64,000 bases of DNA from Mytilinidion resinicola (Eukaryota > Ascomycota > Dothideomycetes > Mytilinidiales > Mytilinidiaceae). Every line of letters begins with the position of its first letter. The stretch's first letter is position 1. Position numbers and translations under genes: made by a program. Below the pieces are notes generated by a model that had not been told where the DNA came from, ran no database searches, and worked only from the letters and a program-made list of their open reading frames with translations. Shown piece after piece: positions 1 to 11,823 of the stretch. The stretch lies in the NCBI RefSeq assembly GCF_010093595.1, contig NW_022985450.1, positions 355,083 to 419,082 on the forward strand, given 5' to 3'.

Positions 1-1
1 G

Positions 2-334
2 CCTTGGAGGCCCCACGGTTCACGATTAGGCCTTTGGACCCTTATTCCCCTAGTAACGCTCTACACTTTGGGTAATTTGTTCGTCTTGGTTTTCTCTTGG
101 TGGCCTTCGGATGTTCAGAAATCTTTGAGAACCACCTCGCCCATTGTTCCTTCCGTCGTTGGACCCATACTTGGGACGGTGTTTCTGGTCGCTGGAGCCG
201 CGTACTGGGTCTGGGACCGGCATATCTTAATGTGGCTTGGCTACACAACCGAGGTTATGGCAGAGAGGCAAGACGGGTCAGACCTTGATGTGCAGATGTA
301 CTTTCATGTAAGCAATGACGTGTATTCGTGGTGA
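2..334 (+). CDS. C-terminal part of a multi-pass membrane protein (5' end outside window)
   Basis: An open frame runs from the first bases of the window to a stop at 332-334, so only the last 110 codons of the gene are present. The fragment has one hydrophobic segment before the SWWPSD motif and another around VVGPILGTVFLVAGAAYWVW, followed by a short polar tail with GYTTEV. This suggests the last membrane helices and cytosolic tail of a transporter, perhaps of the amino acid/polyamine/choline permease superfamily, but I do not recognise the family securely. No splice signal is needed in the visible part. Substrate cannot be inferred. Confidence 0.5.
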   Translation, partial: PWRPHGSRLGLWTLIPLVTLYTLGNLFVLVFSWWPSDVQKSLRTTSPIVPSVVGPILGTVFLVAGAAYWVWDRHILMWLGYTTEVMAERQDGSDLDVQMYFHVSNDVYSW

Positions 335-515
335 AAATAATAAGACTGATTGGTGGTAGAGGAACATCAGCGGGATCGCGCTAAAGGTGCATACTGCCTT
401 GATGGTAATAGTGCAGGCAGTTGTGAGAGGTGTTGATTGGCTGGCACGGTCGGGCTAAGCGTTCTTATACGCCCAATCGTATCTGATGAGCAATACTTGG
501 TCGGTTTAGGACAGT

Positions 516-1668
516 CTATGACTTCTCTTCAGTGTCTTGGACATTTTCCCAAAGACCTAGATATCCTTTCCGTCCAGTCAGCACCGAATCTTTCTTCTGA
601 TCCTCCGCTGTAGCACGGAAGACCGCAAACTTCCTTGTATGCCATCCGATTCCCGTCCAATGCGCGCCCTCCTCGTCCTCGAACTCAGCATCGAACTCTG
701 GACGCATGAAGTAGGCTATAGAATACCGGGGCCGGAACTCTGTAGTTGGGTGGGGGACGACGCGATGTAGACTTGATCTCAGGGCTTTCCCGGACAAAAA
801 CCGGAGAGAGTCACCAATGTTGATGACCGCATGCCCGATTTTCGGTTCCACGAACGCCCATTCTCCGCTTTCCTCAAGGACCTGGAGGCCGCCGAGACGA
901 TTGAATAGAACTGTGATACTTCCGACATCCGTATGTGCAATCTGTCCCAGCCTATGATCCTCCGTTCTCGACGTTGGAGGATACTTCAGGAGGCCGAGTG
1001 CGGAGGTTGACGGTTGCCCGTATCGGTGGTGTTCTTGTAGAGCGATGGGAAGCTGCGGCTGAAGCATAGATGAGAGCTTTGCAAGTATAACATTTCCGAT
1101 GTGGTGGGCTTTTTCAGCGACGTAGGTAATGAGCGATAGCTTGTTGTGTAATGCTCCAGGACACTGTAGGGGATACAGAGCATCTAGGCTGAGGAGTCCA
1201 TTTGTTGGAATCTAAGGATGCCACGTTACTCGGGGTAACTACCGGTAACACGCTGTCTTACCAGGTAGATCTCAAATCCATCCTGCTTTCCTGATGCGAC
1301 TCCTGTATTACGCCCAGCAGGCTTATAGCTACTCATGTTAAATATGCCCGAACAAGGAGAACGAACATGACCTACCCATCAATCTTCGACGGCCCAATGA
1401 TGTCCAAGTCGTACTTCATCAGCTCCTTCTGATCAGAGTCAAAGAGAGTCTCAGAGAGCTGATATAGCTCCTCAATACTATCTAAGAGGGGCTGCGTTTC
1501 GGCATCACGGAGGTCGAGATAAAAGAATCCGTCTTGGAAGCCGGCCTCGAAGACTTCTGCAATTGCGGCTGTGTTGTCTCTTGCTAAAGCCGAGAACGAT
1601 ATAGTTCGCAGTTCGGTGGCTCTAATTGCATTTGCGCCTCGAGGAGAGTCCGTGTGTATGCTTGACAT
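516..1668 (-). CDS. 2-oxoglutarate/Fe(II)-dependent oxygenase (isopenicillin N synthase-like)
   Basis: Three exons: 1668-1376, 1328-1262 and 1211-516, joined by introns of 47 and 50 bp with GTAGGT/TAG and GTAAGA/TAG ends; the join restores the DGYKPAGRNTG stretch and yields 351 aa. The C-terminal jelly-roll carries the iron ligands: HTD near residues 213-215 and a His near 270 in LHRVV, followed by the 2-oxoglutarate-binding Arg/Ser in RYSIAYF. The N-terminal part matches the DIOX_N region of plant and fungal oxidases. Enzymes of this family hydroxylate, desaturate or cyclise small molecules in the cytosol using 2-oxoglutarate or substrate oxidation. The substrate is unknown; members occur both in metabolite clusters and alone. 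Confidence 0.85.
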
Positions 1669-2719
1669 AATGGGTATGCAGGGCTATGAATTGCGATGTA
1701 GTGGCTCCCTAGGATGTCAAATAAGAAAGCAGGCCGCCTGCGAGAGGTTTCCAATTATGAAATGTCATGAGAGATAACAAGAAAGCTACCGGTGTGCACA
1801 GGAACACGTATGAGAACCAGTCAGGCTGCGTGTCTGGGCCACACGTCTCGTGAAAGCCATGTGCGTAAGTAGGGTTGCTGCATGGGCTATTACTAGTTGC
1901 ATATGTCTGCAGATGATCTCTGAGCAATACGAATAGTTAGTCATGGTTTTGTACGCGGCTGAGAATGGTAATTTAGATTACTGTCCTACTCTTAGTGTAC
2001 TGCATATCCTTAGCCTTTCTGCCACTTGGCTTCCACACGTTGTTGTCACCTCTTACCACGAAAGTGAGTGTCCCGAGTTACTTTGATGAAGGATGAAGGA
2101 GGCCTAACGGCGTGCCCCTAAAAGAATCCTTGAGGTCCTCCATCTAAGGAATCATCTGCGCGACTGTAAGTCCTTATTGAATAACTGCACATAACTCAGC
2201 TTGGTAAACGCAAAGGCTATGCGGAAGAGAGGACATGTCGTAACTGCTTTGGTCCTCAAGGAAACGAAACATCTAGGATCAGGATGATGTAAACAGAGCA
2301 AGGATATAGCTTAAAGAAAGTTTTGGAGCCCTCCGTAGGGAACATAGTTAATCTAGTTGGCATGTATACGGAGCCTCACTTCGCACATCTCAGAGATCTG
2401 AAAATGGCTTAATCCACTCTACACATAGCTCACACACGACCTCGTCCTCCAACAAGAATACCAGGGACAGTAGCATAGGTATCATTCGTATCCATTCGAT
2501 GAAAAAAAAAGGGCAACATTCAACCAGCCTCCCGAAAGAAAGAGCCTTGAGAAGAAAACATGCAAACATAGCACCCAGCACCTATCCATCCCATTCAACC
2601 AGGCACAGTTCGACTCGCCACACAATGCTACAAGTCAGCCCAGATTCGCCCATCATCCAACCAGGCCCAGCTGAGCTCAGATAACCGCCCACTTCATCCC
2701 AACATACTCATCACACCCA
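1669..2719. other. Intergenic region, no gene seen
   Basis: About 1 kb between the promoter side of the oxygenase and the 3' end of the RhoGEF. Only short frames without family resemblance or splice structure occur. A run of nine A residues lies near 2501. No repeat or RNA gene was recognised. Confidence 0.5.
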
Positions 2720-5700
2720 CTACTCCTTCTGCCCCTCGTTAAGCAGCAACTCGACCACAATCTGACACCGCTCCTGCTCCGGATGCTGCAAGCTCAACTT
2801 AATCGTCCTTACGGCGCCGTTCGTGCCACCCAGCCCGTCATCCAGGCACTTGACATCCCTGCCCGAGATAACCTGCCGTAACCGTCCATTTTGCGCGTTC
2901 CTGATCTCCACAAAATCAGGATCGAAGAGGAGCACATACGGCCCGTACACGGCCGCGCTCTTGGCCTTGCCCACAAACTCCATGATCACAGACCTGGAGA
3001 TATCGCCGTGCTTGTTGACATATACGGCGCACTCTTCGTAGCAGAGCAGGAACTCCGAATCTGAAAGACGGAACATGCCGAGAGGGTCTTGGTTGATGAG
3101 GCGGGAGGCGATGGTGGCGACGTGGGGAGCCTTGAGGTCAGGGACAGACCAGGGCTGTTTCTTGTCGAGTGTGAGGACCTCGAAGCCCTTGGAGGTAGAA
3201 ACGGCGAGGGAGGAGTGGAAGAGGTTGATGCCGTAGCACTCAGTCGGAATGTAGAATTCATCGTAGTCGCGGAAAAATTCCGTACGGCCTGTTTTCCAGA
3301 TGCGGGATTTCTTCTCGGTGGATTTTTGGTAGACGGGCTCGAGGACCTAGGAGCATGGGAGTTAGTATCTGGGATGAGGTTAAGGGGGATTTAGGGGTGA
3401 TGACGAACCTTGAATGTAGAAGATAGACCCTCGCGCTTCTTGTAGAATACGAGAGTCCTTTCCTTCATTTTGCCGGTGGAGAAGAAGCCAACATCTCTGG
3501 CCCCCGATAGCTTCTGAGGGGCTTTCCGAGCAGTGTCGCTTCCTGGCGCCGCACCACCAACAGGACATACGGCATCAAGGTGATACGCAATCAAAGACTT
3601 ATCGGAGATGAGTATCATCAAGCTGAACTCCTCTAGAACCGCGAGTTGGGTGACTCTTGGTATTTGAATTGCCTGAGAACGATGTCAGTAACAACACAGG
3701 TAATCCAGATCGACAGGAGAAGTATACCTTCGACCAACCACGAGGATTATCCATTTCCGAGATGTAAACACCAATATCAGTGCCAATTGCAATCATAGGC
3801 TTGCCATATGGCTGGTTGAATGCAGTCGCGCAATTGACCTTTGCTCTACAAATTGGCACAGGGCGACCACGCTCAGAGAATAGCTTCTCCACCTCGTCAA
3901 TCGCCCTGTCTAGTGGAGTGCCCTTGATAGTGATGCTTCGCTGCGAAGGCATCGCGCTTTCGTAAGCAAAGGCCGAATCTGCAATGACTCGTAGGCGGAA
4001 AGGTTCGGCGTTCTGTGCGAACAGAGCTGCTGCGTGCTTCGTCTTCGCGATGATGATCTTGTCGCACCATTCTGCCCGGTTGGCCGCGCTTGGAGCGAAA
4101 AGAGTGTAGACCTCCTTTCCGAGATGCTTGATTCGGAAAGGATACAGAATCTTCTCGTCCTTTGGTTGTTCAAGATTTGGGTTTGGCTGCAACGTCTTGC
4201 CAGACGAGGTTGTGCTCATAGACGTTTGAGAAGTTGAAGTATTAGTATGCTGTAGGGTTCCCGGACCTGGGCTCTGATTTGAAGCTGTCCTTCCAAGGCG
4301 CGAGTCTTGCACACCCTTCACTGGGTTGGCGATTGGTGTGAATCCCTTGACAGCCGACTTGATGACGGGATCGTCGTCTTCGCTTTCCAGAACCAAAAGG
4401 TCCATTGGGATTGGCTAAACATAAGTCAATTGAGAAGCGGATCTGATATGCGTGGCCACTTACAAGTTTCGATATGTCGTATTTCTCCGACGCTGTAACT
4501 CCATCGGCTTCCCTATGCTTAATCGTCTTCGCAAGAACAAGATAGTGATCAAATAGTAGAGCATGGTTTTCCACCCAGGTGAATCTGTTCCCTCCTAATC
4601 GTTGCAGATCGTTCTTATAGATGAGTTCTCGCCCAAGGTGATCAAGGTTCAACTCGACCCGTTGCATTCCCGGCCGCAAAATCAGCTTATCCTCTAGGTC
4701 TGTCAAGTCGACCTTGCGTGTCATTTCGGCGACGCGATTGTCGCACTCTAAGGTGACAGCTTTAATCTCCTCCATAGCGATTTGAAGATTCCTCTTTTCT
4801 TCCCCGTCCTGTGTGGTTCGTTTAAGCACCGTCCCAAGAAGAAGACTGTAATGCTGCAACCTAGTGATCGGGGCTTTGAGGAAAGTGTCCCAGCTCAACT
4901 TGTTTGACTGCTTGTTTGCTCTTGCTTCGTCCAAAAAGGTTCGGAAGAGAATGTTCCTGTCTGCTTCCTGTCGCACCAAAAACGTCGCATATGGAAACGC
5001 CGCGGAATATTCAATATATGCATTTTTCGCTTTCCTTATCCATTCCCGGAAGATGTCGCTAAAGCCAACCACCCATGGGCCTTGTTCTTGTTGTCGGTAT
5101 TTCATCTGCGGAAGGAGATGGTCTTCGTTCGCCTTTTTCACGGCATCCACCTTCCCAAAAACGTCGCGAATGAAGATTTTCAGCTTTTTGGGACCGATAA
5201 CGGCAGGTTGTGATGACAGCAGCTTGTCCCGATAGAGTTGCCGAAGCACATCTAGGTTCTCCATGAACTTATCTTCTCCCTGGACGATCTCGTGAAGGAT
5301 ATTCTGACGCTCAATTTCCTTTTTGTTGACGCCCTCCACATCTTCTTTCTTGACTGCGTAGAACGTTGCCCAGTCGTCCGACCGCGGAACTGCGGGCTGT
5401 GATTGAAGGTCGATCTTCTTCAATGTCCTCTGGCAGTGATAGGCATAGCATCGGCCGCCCGTGTGGTGTTCATGCACCTTCGGAGCGTAACAACCAGCCC
5501 CAGTCAACTGGAATATCACTCCAGTCATTGTCTCTGAAGAAAATTTGAGCCATTCTTCCTCGTGAACCAGAGTGCCAGCTTTGTACATCTCTGCGACAAC
5601 ACGGCTACCCAGTGTTTCTGCGTCGGCTACGTTCATAGTTGGGACTTTATGAGTGAATAGAGCGACCAATCCGTCTCGGATAGCACCCTCTTTGAGATCA

Positions 5701-8012
5701 GCCTCTCCTTCGGCCATGCTTTTCAGCCAAGCAATAACGGAACTGAGCGCCCACGGCTCTGAACATTTCTTGAAGTCGCTGGGGGTGAGTTTCGCCGGGT
5801 TGAAACGTTTACCACTCGGGAGCGCAGGAAGATCGAGAGCCACGGCATCCCCGCTTGCTGGTGTCAGTGTATTTCCGTCACTATCAACGCCATATGCATT
5901 GTTCCTAGATGCAATTTGTTGCTGACGCATCCGATATTGCTCAGCATCTGTCTTCGACCTCGGTAGAGGGATAGATTGAGTATGATTGCTGTGATTAAGT
6001 AACGACGTTGATCTTGGCACCGCTGAAGTTGGAGTCTGGATGGAATCGGGGGAAGAATGGTAAGATTGTCGAGGATTTTGCTGGTATCTCCAATCAGCAC
6101 TTTGCGATGAGGCATGTTGCGAATACCGCGCTTCATGGGCTGGCGGTGGAGGCAAAGGCCGACGGACAGACATTCCTGGGTGGAAGAACATATCAGCTGG
6201 CTCTCCTGCCGCAGCTGCCACCTGAGTGTCGGTGAGTGTGACCTCATCCCCTTCATCGTAGCTAAGTCGGCGCCTAGCTGTAGGCTCGGCAAGCCCGCCA
6301 GTACCAAAAGTGTCCACTCTTGCGTTCGCATTGAAAGGTGGGAACGGATGTATTGGATCTGCGTAGGAGCCGTCGCTGGCAGCTTCTGATCGTCGTTGCG
6401 AGCCAGAAGACGTCACAGTGTGGTTTTGGTTATCCGAGACGCTTGCGAGCTGATTGGGCCCCCCACCGTACGAGAATTGAGGCTCATAGTTTCCGCCATA
6501 TAACCCTACATCGATAGGAACGTAGTCACTATCGCTGGTACTGCCCGGGTCTGGATGGTGAGAAGTTTCAGGACTAAGATATCCTTGAGCGGGTGGTACC
6601 GCTGTAAAATTGCTGAACAACCCACTTCCTCCGCTCCGGCGTCGGGCTTCATCAGCTTCCTCTTGCGCCTCCGCCATCTGTAACGCAGCCAAACCTGCAG
6701 CTGCCTCGATATCGCTTTCATCACTGGTATTGTAGTTATCCGGAGCAGTGTATGGTGAGAGATGGCCATTGAGTGTATTTCCATTCGGTCCAGACCCTTG
6801 CCGGTGTACCGAAGAGTGGTACGACAAGCTATGATCGCCTCCATTCACAGGCTGCTGGACCTGTATGCTAGGATTGTAGCCGGGGCTGCTTGCACTAGTA
6901 CTAAATGTGTTCTCGATTTGGTTGAACAGTTCATCCTGGTCGACATAGTTGTTGTTTCCACCGTTCGGGTGGGTGAAGTAGTCGTCACTATCCGATTCTT
7001 GTGGAGGCGGAGCTGGTAGAGGTCGACGGCCTATAGTATCCGTTCGTTGCGGGGATTGATGCGGTGGGACTTCGGGCGTTGGCGGGAGCGTGTTCCCTGA
7101 ATGGTGACTCGAAGAGGACGGATACCTCTCAGGTCTGCCCTGGCCGTAGCCTGAGTTATACCCCGGAGGTGATGGTAGGCTATTTTGCCGCGAAATATCC
7201 GGATCTGAGGCGCGATAACCATGGTACGATGGTGCGTTCGAAGATTGTCTCGATGGCATGCTACCCACCCAATCATCCGATGGAGACGTGGCACTTCCTG
7301 GCGGTACTGGAAGTGGGGGCGGGGCAGGGGCCGCATAACTCGACCTCCCCGGGACAGACGAAGAAGTCGAATGAGGCGATTGTCCATACTGCTGGGATTG
7401 CCTGTGGTCCTGCACCGAGTATGTCCGCGCAAACTGTGATTGCTGAACGGGAGGAGTCGGATATTGCTGGGGCGGTGTGGGGTATGACGCGGAGGAAGGA
7501 GTGCTGGGCGAGAAGCCGTACGGATGGCTCACAGTGTTGTTTCTCGCAAGGCTCGTTTCGGCATATAAAGCTGGATTGTACGGCGAGTGCGATGGGGCGG
7601 CGGCAAATGACTGTCTATTGACGCCCCCATACGTCTGCGGGTTGGGCAAAGGGACCGGAGGAGCATACTGCCCAGGGTTGTATTGGCTCTGCGCCTGGGG
7701 GAGATTCTGGTAGCTGTATCCTCCATAGCCGGGCGAGGTCGGCACAGGTGGGCTCATGCCTCCACCGTTATTGCCTATGAAGAGCTCGTCCTGTTGCTGC
7801 ACAGGCACGCTAATCCGTTGCGCGGGAGGCTGCATCGGGGGGTATCCATAGCTGTTCTGCGCACCTCCGTTCGGACCCACGGCCGGATCTTCTCCATTGT
7901 CGCAAGTCGGCGCTCGCTGGTCGTAGGGATTTTGATATTGGCCCTGCTGGGGCTGGGGCGCGTGAGCAGCGTTACTGCCGTAGTAGCCCTGCCCGTTCCC
8001 GTAGTAGGACAT
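2720..8012 (-). CDS. ROM2: Rho guanine nucleotide exchange factor, ROM1/ROM2 type (DH-PH-CNH)
   Basis: Four exons: 8012-4464, 4414-3728, 3672-3409 and 3346-2720. The introns are 49, 55 and 62 bp, all phase 0, and give 1708 aa. The first about 700 residues are low-complexity (Gln, Pro, Ser, Tyr). A conserved block at about 730-870 ends in a Cys/His-rich segment (GCYAPKVHEHH...RCYAYHC) usual in fungal Rom2. Then come a DH domain (about 895-1090, starting ERQNILHEIVQGE), a PH domain (about 1115-1310, with HALLFDHYLVLAK) and a C-terminal CNH domain. Proteins of this architecture activate Rho1 GTPase at the plasma membrane in the cell wall integrity pathway. The ATG at 8012 is preceded by a purine at -3 and opens a 1183-codon first exon. 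Confidence 0.92.
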
Positions 8013-9231
8013 GGTGTTGAAGCGCGCCGGTGCGGTATCGACGGTCGAGTCCTGGAGGTAGTGGCGGCCAGGTCATTCACCAGGCTGCGCAGTGGGGAGT
8101 CGTAGCGGGCAGCACTCGGAGCGCAGGACCTCTTGCCGCCTGGTGCAATGTCCGCATCTGCCTTGCTCTACGCCTCGTCAGGATGGGCGACGGACGAGAC
8201 GGGCCGCGCATTCGATGCTGGCTCTGGAGCGGTTGCTGGCGCTGCTGGCGGAGCTGCCAGTGTGCGCGGTGGGACGTGTTGCGGGCGAAGCGTGGCGGCT
8301 GGGCGCAGAGAGGGGGCAGGAAAGCAGCAGACGTCCGCAACAATAGCGCGGAGATGATGGCGATGTCGAGCTGCGGTGGGCGCAGAGAGGCAGTTGGTGA
8401 ATGAGGGCACGTCAGGACGAGGAGTGGGATCGTGGATCATCGAGTGTCGTCTTACAGAATGTAGAACTAGAGCTAAACGCCCAGCAGACAGCGAATCTGC
8501 CTGGCCTGCCGCTGGCCTCGGGCTCCTCTCTCGCCAGCTCCGTAATATTCTACGGCAGACTGCAAACCGACCATACCGTGAAGACATCCTGGCCCGCACC
8601 GTTTGATCGCCCCGTCATCAAACCAGTTCCCTCCCATCCTCAGCTCTGACGGCTGCCTCTACGCTCGCCACGGCGTCTCCGAGTCACCTCATCCCAGTGC
8701 CACCGCCCTGGTCGTCGACAAGCTGACATGCATGGCTGCTCCACGTGAATCGACGGCGCTGGTACTCCCGTGCCACGGGTCGCCGCTCTTTAGCTGTGTG
8801 CCACGCGTGGTGGTCAAATCCTTCAGCCCTACGACTATTAGGCCCTCCAAATAGCCCGTCAAGCATCACTTGCAGGCGGATAGCAAGTGCCCACAAGCGT
8901 AGGCGCATGGGTTGAAGAAGGGGTGCATACCCGTTGCACCCAGCGGACTTATCTCGGCCTCCATCTCCCGAGCTGTGCTGATATGTACATCTTACTACCC
9001 CGCTTCTTCGTCCAGCTCTCTCAAAGCTCGCATTATTCGGAGGGGTTGGAGCCATATTTGCCAGATTCTCCGAGGCAAGGGGCTTGTTCGTAGGCTGACA
9101 TATCGTCTCTAACTCTCATCCGTCATCTTTAAGCAATATTACTCCTTTGAAAACGCCTCTGTTCTCATTATCTTTTCGTGATTTCATACAAGTTTCTTCG
9201 TTTTACGCATATTATTGACATAGGCAAAAAC
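8013..9231. promoter_or_regulatory. Shared upstream region of the RhoGEF and the monooxygenase
   Basis: 1.2 kb between two divergent start codons. The GC-rich half next to the RhoGEF (8013-8650) has several chance frames on both strands, none with family resemblance, and may be a long 5' leader. No tRNA, repeat or unambiguous regulatory motif was identified. Confidence 0.4.
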
Positions 9232-11294
9232 ATGGCCAGCTATCTAAGCTCGAACCCCTCTGTCAATGGCAGCAGTCACGCCAATGCAGACTTCAGCATC
9301 AGAGACCAGCCTGCGCCAGAAACTGACCAGTATGGCTACAAGATTCGTGAGCAACCAATGGGCACGAAGCGGAGGGTGAAAGTGATCCTGATGGGTGCTG
9401 GTGCATCCTCCCTGAATTTCTTCAAGAAAGCCGAGGAAGAGATGGAGAATCTGGACATAGTCTGTTATGAGAAGAATCACGATATCGGAGGGACTTGGCT
9501 AGAGAACAGGTGCAATGCCTTTCTTCGATGTGACAAAGAAGCCGTGTGGCTGATCTACATGGCGCAGGTACCCCGGAGTCGCGTGTGACATCCCATCCGT
9601 CAATTATCAATTCTCCTGGAAGATCGCGCTGTGGACCCATTATTACTCATACGGCCCTGAAATATGGCAATATCTCAAATCGATCGAAGAGGAGAATGAC
9701 TTCATCAAGAAATACATCAAGCTGCGGCATCAAATTGAGGGAGTAGGATGGGATGACAACGCCGGACTGTGGCGGTTCAAGATCCGTAACCTAGAAACCG
9801 ACGAAGTCGTAGACGACAGCGCGGAACTTTTCATCAATGCTGGCGGCGTCCTGAATAATTGGAAATGGCCCAACATACCCGGTCTCCACGACTTCAAAGG
9901 AAAACTAATGCACTCAGCTCACTACGACGACTCGTACGACCTTACAGGAAAGAAAGTAGCCGTTCTCGGCGCAGGCTCCAGCGGCGTCCAAATAGTAGCA
10001 GCTATCCAAAAGAAAGTCAACAAGCTATACCACTGGGTGCGTTCTCCAATCTGGATAACGGCAGGCTTTGCGCAAACGTGGGCGGGCAAAGACGGCGCCA
10101 ACTTCGCATGTAAACCACATTCAGCCCACTCTCATCCCCTACACCTACTAACACCCCCCAGACACCAAAGCCCAACTCAAGTTTTTAGAGGAAAACCCGA
10201 AGAAGTACCTCGAATACCGCAAACAGATCGAAAACGAACTAAACCAACGCTTCAAATTCATCATCAAAGGCAGCCCCGAAGCCCGCCAAGCACGCGAGTA
10301 CGCCGAGGCCGAAATGACGCGTAAACTGTCCAACGATCCACGTCTCGTCGAGAAAATGATCCCCAAGGACTTTAATCCGGGTTGTAGACGGCCGACCCCC
10401 GCGCCGGGCTATCTGGAAGCCCTCGTTGCGCCGAACGCGACGATCTTCACGGATGAGGTGAAGCTCTTCGCGGAGACCGGCTTCGTAGATCACGAGGGCA
10501 CGCATCACGAAGTCGATGCCGTGATCTGCGCCACAGGCTTCAACACATCCTGGCTCCCGCGCTTCCCCTTCAAAGCGCACGGCAAAGACCTGCGTGAGTT
10601 ATGGAGCGATGAGAACGGGTTGACATCATATCTCAGCATCGCGATCCCCACATTCCCAAATCATTTCTCATATTGCGGGTGCGTGATCTGTTCTTCTCCC
10701 CACTTTCTTTTTCTTCCCACCTACCCCATCTTCTCTCCCTACGATCCCAAATACGCTTACTGATTTAACGACCCCAGCCCCTACGGCCCCCTCGGCCACG
10801 GCTCCTTAATCCCCCTCATCGAGCAATGGACCCGCTACATCTTCACCTGCATCACCAAACTCCAAACCGAGAACCTCAAATCTCTGACCCCCTCACTGCG
10901 CGCTTCGCAGCAGTTCCGCCAGCACGCCGACCTCTTCCTGCAGCGCACGGCGTGGTCCTCGCCGTGCGCATCGTGGTTTAAGCAGGGGAAGCGGGACGGG
11001 CAGGTGGCCGTGTGGCCGGGGAGCCGGCTGCACTTTCTGGAGATGATGAAGGCGCCGCGGTATGAGGATTATGAGATTGCGTATTGGGATGAGAATCGGT
11101 TTGGGTGGCTGGGGAATGGGTTTACGACGAGGGAGGTGGAGGGGGATGGCAGGGATGTGACGTGGTATTTGGGGAGTTTGGAGGAGGGGGGTGGGGATGT
11201 GCAGCCGGTGTTTGGGGAGGCGTTGATGGGGGTGCTGGCGGGGTGGGTGATTAAAGAGGAGGAGGAGCGAGTAGGGTCACGTGAGGGGGTTTAG
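9232..11294 (+). CDS. Flavin-containing Baeyer-Villiger-type monooxygenase
   Basis: Four exons: 9232-9509, 9568-10109, 10162-10678 and 10778-11294. Introns of 58, 52 and 99 bp are removed, giving 617 aa with frame maintained throughout. The first Rossmann fold has GAGASSL near residues 55-61 (FAD) and the second has VLGAGSSGVQ near 225 (NADPH). Between them lies FKGKLMHSAHYD, a form of the BVMO fingerprint; DIGGTWLENRYPGVACD and ATGFNTSW are also typical. Enzymes of this class insert oxygen next to a ketone or hydroxylate small substrates. The upstream in-frame codons before 9232 lack an ATG, so this start was chosen. It stands next to an NLR gene rather than a synthase; the substrate is unknown. 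Confidence 0.88.
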
Positions 11295-11490
11295 AGGCTC
11301 CTCTTGGTTGAGAAAATCTTCGTGGACTCGCGAGACCCGAGATGTTTCTTCAACGTGGGAATTGGGGAAGCCTCTTCGACCTAGGGAATCCTCTGGAGGC
11401 AGTCCGCTACCAGTTATAAAGTCGCCTTGTAAGCATCCTGGCAGAACTCGTGAGACTGCTGCAGACTAAGTGGTACAGTACTAGGCCATA

Positions 11491-11688
11491 AGTCTGGGCA
11501 CACGGATTTATCACTGCCTGGCTTCAATCTTGCTCACTCGACACCACTGTGAGGAGCAGCCCAGCTACTAAGCAGTCAGTTAGTCAAGAGGCAGTCGACT
11601 TTGCACTACTTGGAATTTAACATCGCGCCTAAGTTTTTCAAATTCCATGGAGGCACCCCAAGCAGCGGTGAACGTGCGTGCACAGACT
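11491..11688. mobile_element. MITE copy A: 198 bp TA-flanked inverted-repeat element
   Basis: The ends are AGTCTGGGCACAC and GTGCACAGACT, imperfect inverted repeats that extend about 35-40 bp inwards, and the element is bounded by TA on both sides as in Tc1/mariner-type insertions. It has no coding capacity. In reverse orientation the interior aligns with the copies in the PFA5 intron at 60.6-61.1 kb, sharing for example CTGCCTCTTGACT and TGCTCCTCACAG. It lies in the 529 bp gap between the 3' ends of the monooxygenase and the NLR gene; nothing else was seen in that gap. Confidence 0.72.
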
Positions 11689-11823
11689 TATGACTTGTCA
11701 CTGTAGGTATTGGGATGTTTTCAAAAATCCTAGCTGACTTAGAAAGAATATATAGAACTGACCCATTTGCTTTCCTCCTTATTACGATTTCTTTCTGCCA
11801 TAAACCTTGCAATAGCGGACCGT

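Noticed and set aside
2590..2630. GTTCGACTC-like B box near 2610
   Set aside because: No A box at suitable distance and no cloverleaf pairing.
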